Positions 59,150 to 64,000 of a DNA stretch of 64,000 nt are shown piece after piece. The position numbers were made by a program, and so were the translations under genes. Source of the DNA: Aquatica leii (taxonomy: Eukaryota; Arthropoda; Insecta; Coleoptera; Lampyridae); contig CM069432.1 of the NCBI GenBank assembly GCA_035610365.1, positions 70,994,520 to 71,058,519 of the forward strand, written 5' to 3'. A model generated the notes under the pieces. That model worked only from the letters and a program-made list of their open reading frames with translations. It was not told where the DNA came from and searched no databases. How positions within the stretch are numbered: position 1 is the stretch's first letter; every line of letters begins with the position of its first letter.

Positions 59150-60262
59150 ATGATTATAAATGCTGAGTTAATTGATGAGATTGAAGATCTGGTAGAATTG
59201 TATGTCAAATTGAGTTGCAAATGTTGATGGCATCATTTTGCATTGCTTTGTTTTAGACATAATTTAAACATTGAACGACAAATGTTACCGGATAACTCTA
59301 ATCCGTTTGATTTACCAAACGCTTTTTTTAAAAAGCTTTTTCGATTTGAAAAAGAAATAATGCTTCAAATCATTACGATAATGTCTCCTTTCATGAGAAA
59401 CTCCCGCTACTCAAATGCAATACCAATCCATATGAAGGTAAGCACATTTTTTCAAATTTTACATTATTACTTACCCGTTTTAGATACTAACTGCGATAAG
59501 TCTTTTTGCTACGGGTAGTTATCAAACGTCAATCGGTCAAGATTTTAATTTAGGTTTATCGCAAGCAATGGTTAGTCGAGCAATTAAAGAGGTTTTCAAT
59601 GTTTCCAATCAACTTTTTTCAAACCGTTATATCCGATTTCCAACAAATTTTGACCTTAATAATATTAAGAGAAGGTAAATAAGTATTAGAATCAAATCTG
59701 TACAGTTATTGTATAACAAATATTTTAAATTGTAGTAGATTTATTGAAAATTTTGAGTTGGTGGTATTGTAGGCACTATTGATAGTACACATGTTGCAAT
59801 CATAGCACCTAATGCCGTTGAAGATCATCCTCCGGCAATATATTTTAATCGTAAAGGCTTTTTCTTTAATAAATGTACAATTGATATATAATACGCATAT
59901 AAATGTTGGTGATATACTTTAAATATATTTAATTAAATATTTGTGATGCAGACATGATTATCATGAATGCAAATGCAATATTTCCAGGATCAATATATGT
60001 TTCTGCAATATGGGCATCTTCTGCAATAAAAAGACATTTACATTAAAAGTATGAGGAAGGGAATCATAATTCATGGCTGTTCGGTTTGTCATAATTATTT
60101 CTGCAAGATAGTTTTATAAATTAAAATTAACAGGTGATTCTGGTTACCCATTGTTACTAACACCAATTCAGGAAGCACCGGATAATACTCCAAAAGCACA
60201 ATATACAAATAGCTATTGCCGAATAAGAAATACTGCAGAAAGGTGCATTTACTATAAGTTCT
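59150..60262 (+). pseudogene. HARBI1-like (PIF/Harbinger) transposase pseudogene with introns
   Basis: ATG at 59,150 opens a short N-terminal stretch, and coding similarity continues from about 59,258 with Asp-Asn-Ser-Asn-Pro-Phe-Asp-Leu. The exon ends at an AAG|GTAAGC donor (about 59,438) and resumes after TTTTAG (about 59,483): Ala-Ile-Ser-Leu-Phe-Ala-Thr-Gly-Ser-Tyr-Gln, then Phe-Pro-Thr-Asn. After a second intron comes Ile-Val-Gly-Thr-Ile-Asp-Ser-Thr-His-Val-Ala (first catalytic Asp), Tyr-Phe-Asn-Arg-Lys-Gly, Asn-Ala-Asn-Ala-Ile-Phe-Pro-Gly-Ser, then Gly-Asp-Ser-Gly-Tyr-Pro (second Asp, about 60,135) and Arg-Asn-Thr-Ala-Glu-Arg (Glu, about 60,235). One frameshift, stops and decayed splice sites break it. 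The C-terminus is replaced by the 128 bp tandem repeat. The DDE triad survives. HARBI1 is also a domesticated animal gene, but this broken copy looks like a transposon. Confidence 0.8.
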
Positions 60263-60575
60263 AAGTACGTACCTGAAAAAAAAGATGTTACACAACTTAT
60301 CAGGCATGTATTTTTATTTATTTATTTGCACCAGCAAATTTAAAAATTAGTAGATGGTAATATAACTTTATTGCACTTACTATAGGTTCCAAGTACCTAA
60401 AAAACACATGTTAGTGCACTACTTACCAGTTGTAATGTATTTTCGTTTATTTATTTGTCCCTCAAATAGAAAAATTTGTAGATGGTAATATAACTTTATT
60501 GGATTTACTGTAAGTTCTAAGCACCTGAAAAAACATATTACGCGACTTACTGATTGTAATGTATCATCATTTATT
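60243..60575. repeat. 128 bp tandem repeat, about 2.6 copies
   Basis: The same phase point (AC-T-A/G-TAAG or TAGG before TTC-T/C-AAG) occurs at 60,251, 60,379 and 60,507, an exact 128 bp spacing twice. Each unit carries GTAGATGGTAATATAACTTT, TTTATTTATTTG and AAGTACCT- or AAGCACCT-like segments. The first unit overlaps the last readable codons of the HARBI1-like pseudogene. Confidence 0.85.
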
Positions 60576-60853
60576 CATCCTTGCGTCTCTGATTACAATT
60601 ATAAAATAAATACACATTTTTCACATATTATAACTAACCTAACTTTACACATGTCAAACAAAGCTGAGTTCGCAACAGCTGTTAATTTACACTCTTGCCG
60701 TACGGTGCAATACGTTAAAAATGTGGGACGTATCGTTTAGAATAGCATTTTAAATGTTGGTCGCTAAGCTTGACGCTAAAGATTAGTTGTTAACAATGTC
60801 ACTTATTATAACGATACTAAATTAGAATAGGTGAGAATGTTAGAAAAAAAAAT

Positions 60854-60972
60854 ATTTGAATAAATTGTGAGGAAGAATTATCTCTATGAGAAACTGTAAA
60901 AATAATTCGAATAATTTATATACGTACAAAATTATATAAAAAAAACTGTTAAAAATGATGGATGCACCCACT
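60854..60972 (+). repeat. 119 bp direct repeat, copy 1
   Basis: This copy matches 62,169-62,287 without gaps, with 10 differences by eye, mostly transitions. It begins ATTTGAATAAATTGTGAGGA. It is followed by a further 150 bp of text ending in a CACACACACAT run (about 61,092-61,106), which looks like the 3' tail of a dispersed element and is absent after copy 2. Confidence 0.8.
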
Positions 60973-62168
60973 TCCGGTTTTTGATCAGACCTATCTTTTG
61001 GTAGAACCGAGAGAATATGAAAAGCCAACTCCATACCAAATTTCAAGTTACTAAAAATTTTGGTTGGAGAGTTATCGTGGGTACACCGTTACACACACAC
61101 ATAGACACCCAATTTTTTTTTTGTCATAAATAAATTTTTCTGATTCGGGAGAGCTATAAACATAAAATTATGCAAAAAAAAATTTAAAAAAAAATTGCAA
61201 TCGCTATGCTTTCCTTATAAGAAATTAAAAACTGATATAGTCACCACACGACTTTCCTATAAGGAATGATGACAGAATGTTATATTTTTTTTATGGTTAT
61301 ATTTTTATAAAACCACGTTTGTATTGACTCTTTATGCTATAACTTTTTTCAAATATTTTTCCTCGATTTCGTTAAGACATTATCGAAATATGGCAAATTG
61401 AGCTCCTGTTGTCATATCGACTAACTTCTATATTTCTGCGCTTCAATATTGCTTTTCCCTTTAGTAAATCAGTAACAATTATTATTTTTAACATATCTTG
61501 CTATCCTTTTAAGGCGGTTCTTTCTTTATTCTTTAAATCCAAATCATACTCTGGTCCGTAAAGAAAACATTCACGTCGTCAACGTTTACCAACATCTCCA
61601 GTGAAATAAAGGCTAAAAAAATTGTTGTAGCTTACACGACAAAGACGGAAGATAAGAGAGACAGCATTATACGTTGCGTTTTGAGAAAATAAGGTGTACT
61701 TTCAAAGTGATATTGCTGACATAAAATGCAATGTTCGTCTTAGTGCTGATGCAGATGTGTTAATAAAGGTTAAATGTAAGTCGCTTGATTATTTTTATTT
61801 AATAATTTTAACAGAAGACATTGAAAATAAATGTGAATTATAATGTGTTTTTGTCGTATTTTCGTGATTTTTTGTAGGAATAACTATCACTTTTGTGGCC
61901 AAGTCAAGCAATTAGCGACCTTCAGTTATACTTAGCATACATGTGTTTTTTTTTTCATTAAATTTGGTGACTTGGTTTTGCTGTAAAGTCTATCAAAAAA
62001 TGGGGATAATTTTGCCTTATTTTACATAGGAAAGAATCCCCTTAAGATATGAAATTTTTTTCTAAAAAAATTGTTGCAGACAGGATTTGAACCTAGATTA
62101 TGTTTGTGAATTCATTTTAAATTATAAATAAAATACCTAATATACTGTAATTGTTACAAAATTTATTT

Positions 62169-62287
62169 ATTTGAGTAAATTGTGAGGAAGAACTATCTCT
62201 ATGAGAAACTGTAAAAATAATTGGAATAATTTACATACGTACAAAATTTTATAAGAAAAACTGTTAAAAATGGTAGACACACCCACT
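62169..62287 (+). repeat. 119 bp direct repeat, copy 2
   Basis: This is the second copy of 60,854-60,972 in the same orientation, 1,315 bp downstream. The DNA between and around the copies holds no recognisable gene. The copies could be ends of an LTR-like or composite element, but flanking duplications and primer-binding sites were not found, so two independent insertions of one short element are equally likely. Confidence 0.8.
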
Positions 62288-64000
62288 ACGTGTTAAAATT
62301 ACTCTTATTGTTATATTTACAGTACGTGTTTGCCTCAACGTGCCTACCGTTGAAGGTAGAAACGGCAAGAGTATAAAATTCTTTACGTGTAATTTAAAAA
62401 TATAACTTTATGTTTTGTTTCTATTATACAACAAATTCCAAGTACTTGTATAAAAAAAGCAGTAACTGCAAATTTGCAAAATGTTAATTTTGACATTACT
62501 TTCAAACCAGTAATCAATCTCAAAATCAGTACAAACTTTAGTACTTATAAATATAATATTTGTTAATAATTTAAGATTCTTATAGAAATTAAAGTGGTAC
62601 TAGTTTATTAACTTTCAAACTAAATTTTTGTAAACAAATGAATCATATAAATTGTATAAAAAAAGTAAAATACCTCAAATAATTCAAATAATTAGCGTTA
62701 CTCGCTCAAATCATTATTTCAAAACAAAAATTACTGAAATTATGAAGAAATATGCCAAAAAGTTTAGAAAATTGTAAACTGCAATGTATTTTTTCTCAGC
62801 GATTTTTTTAATAATTGTTTCTACAATATTTTTTAATAAATCGATTCCGTTAGTAGCTACCTGAAACTATATGTCATTAGTTTATTTAATTGCACTTTTT
62901 ATAAGGTTATTTTCTTAAATTTTGCATACTTTTTTTTGTTATTTGTAGTTATTGGTACTTACGATTATACAATAATAATAAATATGTTTAAACTTAACTT
63001 TTTATCTTTTATAGTAGGAATTCTGATATTCGCCAAATAACGCTTCCCCAATATAAATTCCGTTTTCTCAATGCTGTTAGCTTTTCAAGTTCTCCAACTA
63101 TCAAAATATGTAATAGGTTTTTTATTCTAACACGACATTCACAGTTTTTCAATTACCATTTCGAAAACGTATTACTTGTACTTTCTTTCATTGGTTATTT
63201 CATCAATTTATAACGCTTTTTTGTAATATTAAAGAGTTGAAGCAATACAGAAAGAAGTTATAAAACAGTAAAATAGTCCTAAAGTTGCCTATAAGCTACT
63301 AAGCGATTTTTTTTATTAAGAAATTGATAGATATCCTATGCAAGATATGTTTAAAAATTGGTGCATCGGTATTCGAAGTGACGCTTAATACAGCGAAGTG
63401 TTCGGGGTTTCTCTAGGGATCCGAAGAAATGGATTGGAAAACTTCCATTCATTGATTTGTATTCGGCGTGTGCCAGCGCACTTATGTATATTTACTGACT
63501 CGTCCTTGTAAATAGAAACACTACGACGGTGCATTTTCTGAATACATATGCTCTTTTAAACACAATCGTAAATACTATTTAAGCTTTTAGCAAATGAGTT
63601 AGTTATTCAGTACTATTTCTAGTTTCGCATCGTAGCTTTCTGTTAATCAGATTCAGGCGGTTTTAATTAAATTAAGGTGCGCGGCTCACATGACGAGCAT
63701 CGCGGTGTGCGTCAATCAAATCTAACGCTAATTATAACAAACTTACCGTATAACTTCGCTGATTAATCTGTTCATGTATAAAATATATTAGGTATACGTT
63801 TATAGAAATTACCTCAAATATAATTTCAACTTCTATAGATATAAAGGTAATGCTGACTGAATAGCTTTTCAAATATGAAATTAGTTTGATAAGGTAATGT
63901 ATCATGAGATTACAGGTAACGTAATTCATTCTAACCTAAAATTAAATTTACAATATGTTACTAGTTTATAACTAACTCTATTTTCCGTCATTGCACCTTC
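62288..64000. other. AT-rich DNA to the window end, no gene recognised
   Basis: No coding region, inverted repeat or array noticed. From about 63,360 to 63,720 the sequence is less AT-rich and of mixed composition, a possible noncoding control block. Confidence 0.4.

Noticed and set aside
62070..62105. Minus-strand AGGTTCAAATCCTGT resembling a tRNA B box
   Set aside because: The T-stem pairs only in part, and no A box or acceptor stem lies at the right distance upstream.
1..64000. CRISPR array, bacterial operon or riboswitch
   Set aside because: Spliced homeobox exons and animal transposons show this is insect nuclear DNA; no regularly spaced repeat-spacer pattern was seen.

Overview
The window is nuclear DNA from an insect, AT-rich and poor in genes. 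It carries the 3' end of one host gene, homothorax (hth; the Meis/Prep class of TALE homeobox genes), on the + strand. Two small exons encode the second half of a TALE homeodomain, split by an 18.9 kb intron inside the Trp48 codon. A third exon gives the Tyr/Met/His-rich C-terminus and stop, and a separate exon carries the long 3' UTR. The C-terminal sequence looks like that of beetle Hth proteins from memory, so Coleoptera is my guess for the order; this was not tested by search.

Layout. 1-10,664: intron 5' of the homeodomain exon, with no gene seen and one TATCGATA cluster. 10,665-10,741: homeodomain exon. 10,742-29,636: giant intron. Its first half (about 11.4-20.0 kb) holds a hAT remnant (-), a Penelope-like GIY-YIG fragment (+), a decayed multicopy DDE-like insect gene (-) and a TA-flanked pogo/Tigger element (+). 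Its second half (about 20-29.6 kb) has no recognisable transposon and several GC-richer blocks, which may be regulatory. 29,637-33,190: last hth exons and 3' UTR.

33.2-64 kb is downstream, intergenic and transposon-rich. It contains a 750 bp fold-back element; an internally deleted Tc1 element; a 686 bp inverted-repeat element; a decayed mariner; a LINE (C) split cleanly by a long-TIR mariner-like element; a second LINE (A, minus strand) split by a third LINE (B, plus strand); a possible CENP-B-type fragment; a short hAT MITE; a piggyBac transposase remnant; a hAT-like terminus with repeated TCTAGA palindromes; an intron-containing HARBI1-like pseudogene running into a 128 bp tandem repeat; and a pair of 119 bp direct repeats.

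No intact host gene other than hth is recognised. Every transposase or reverse transcriptase I could identify is broken by frameshifts, stops or deletions. The most interesting points for follow-up are the paired hairpins just inside the intron after the homeodomain exon, the 144 bp last coding exon whose skipping would give a different short C-terminus, the contrast between transposon-rich and transposon-free halves of the big intron, and the readable nested-insertion history at 44.6-52.7 kb.
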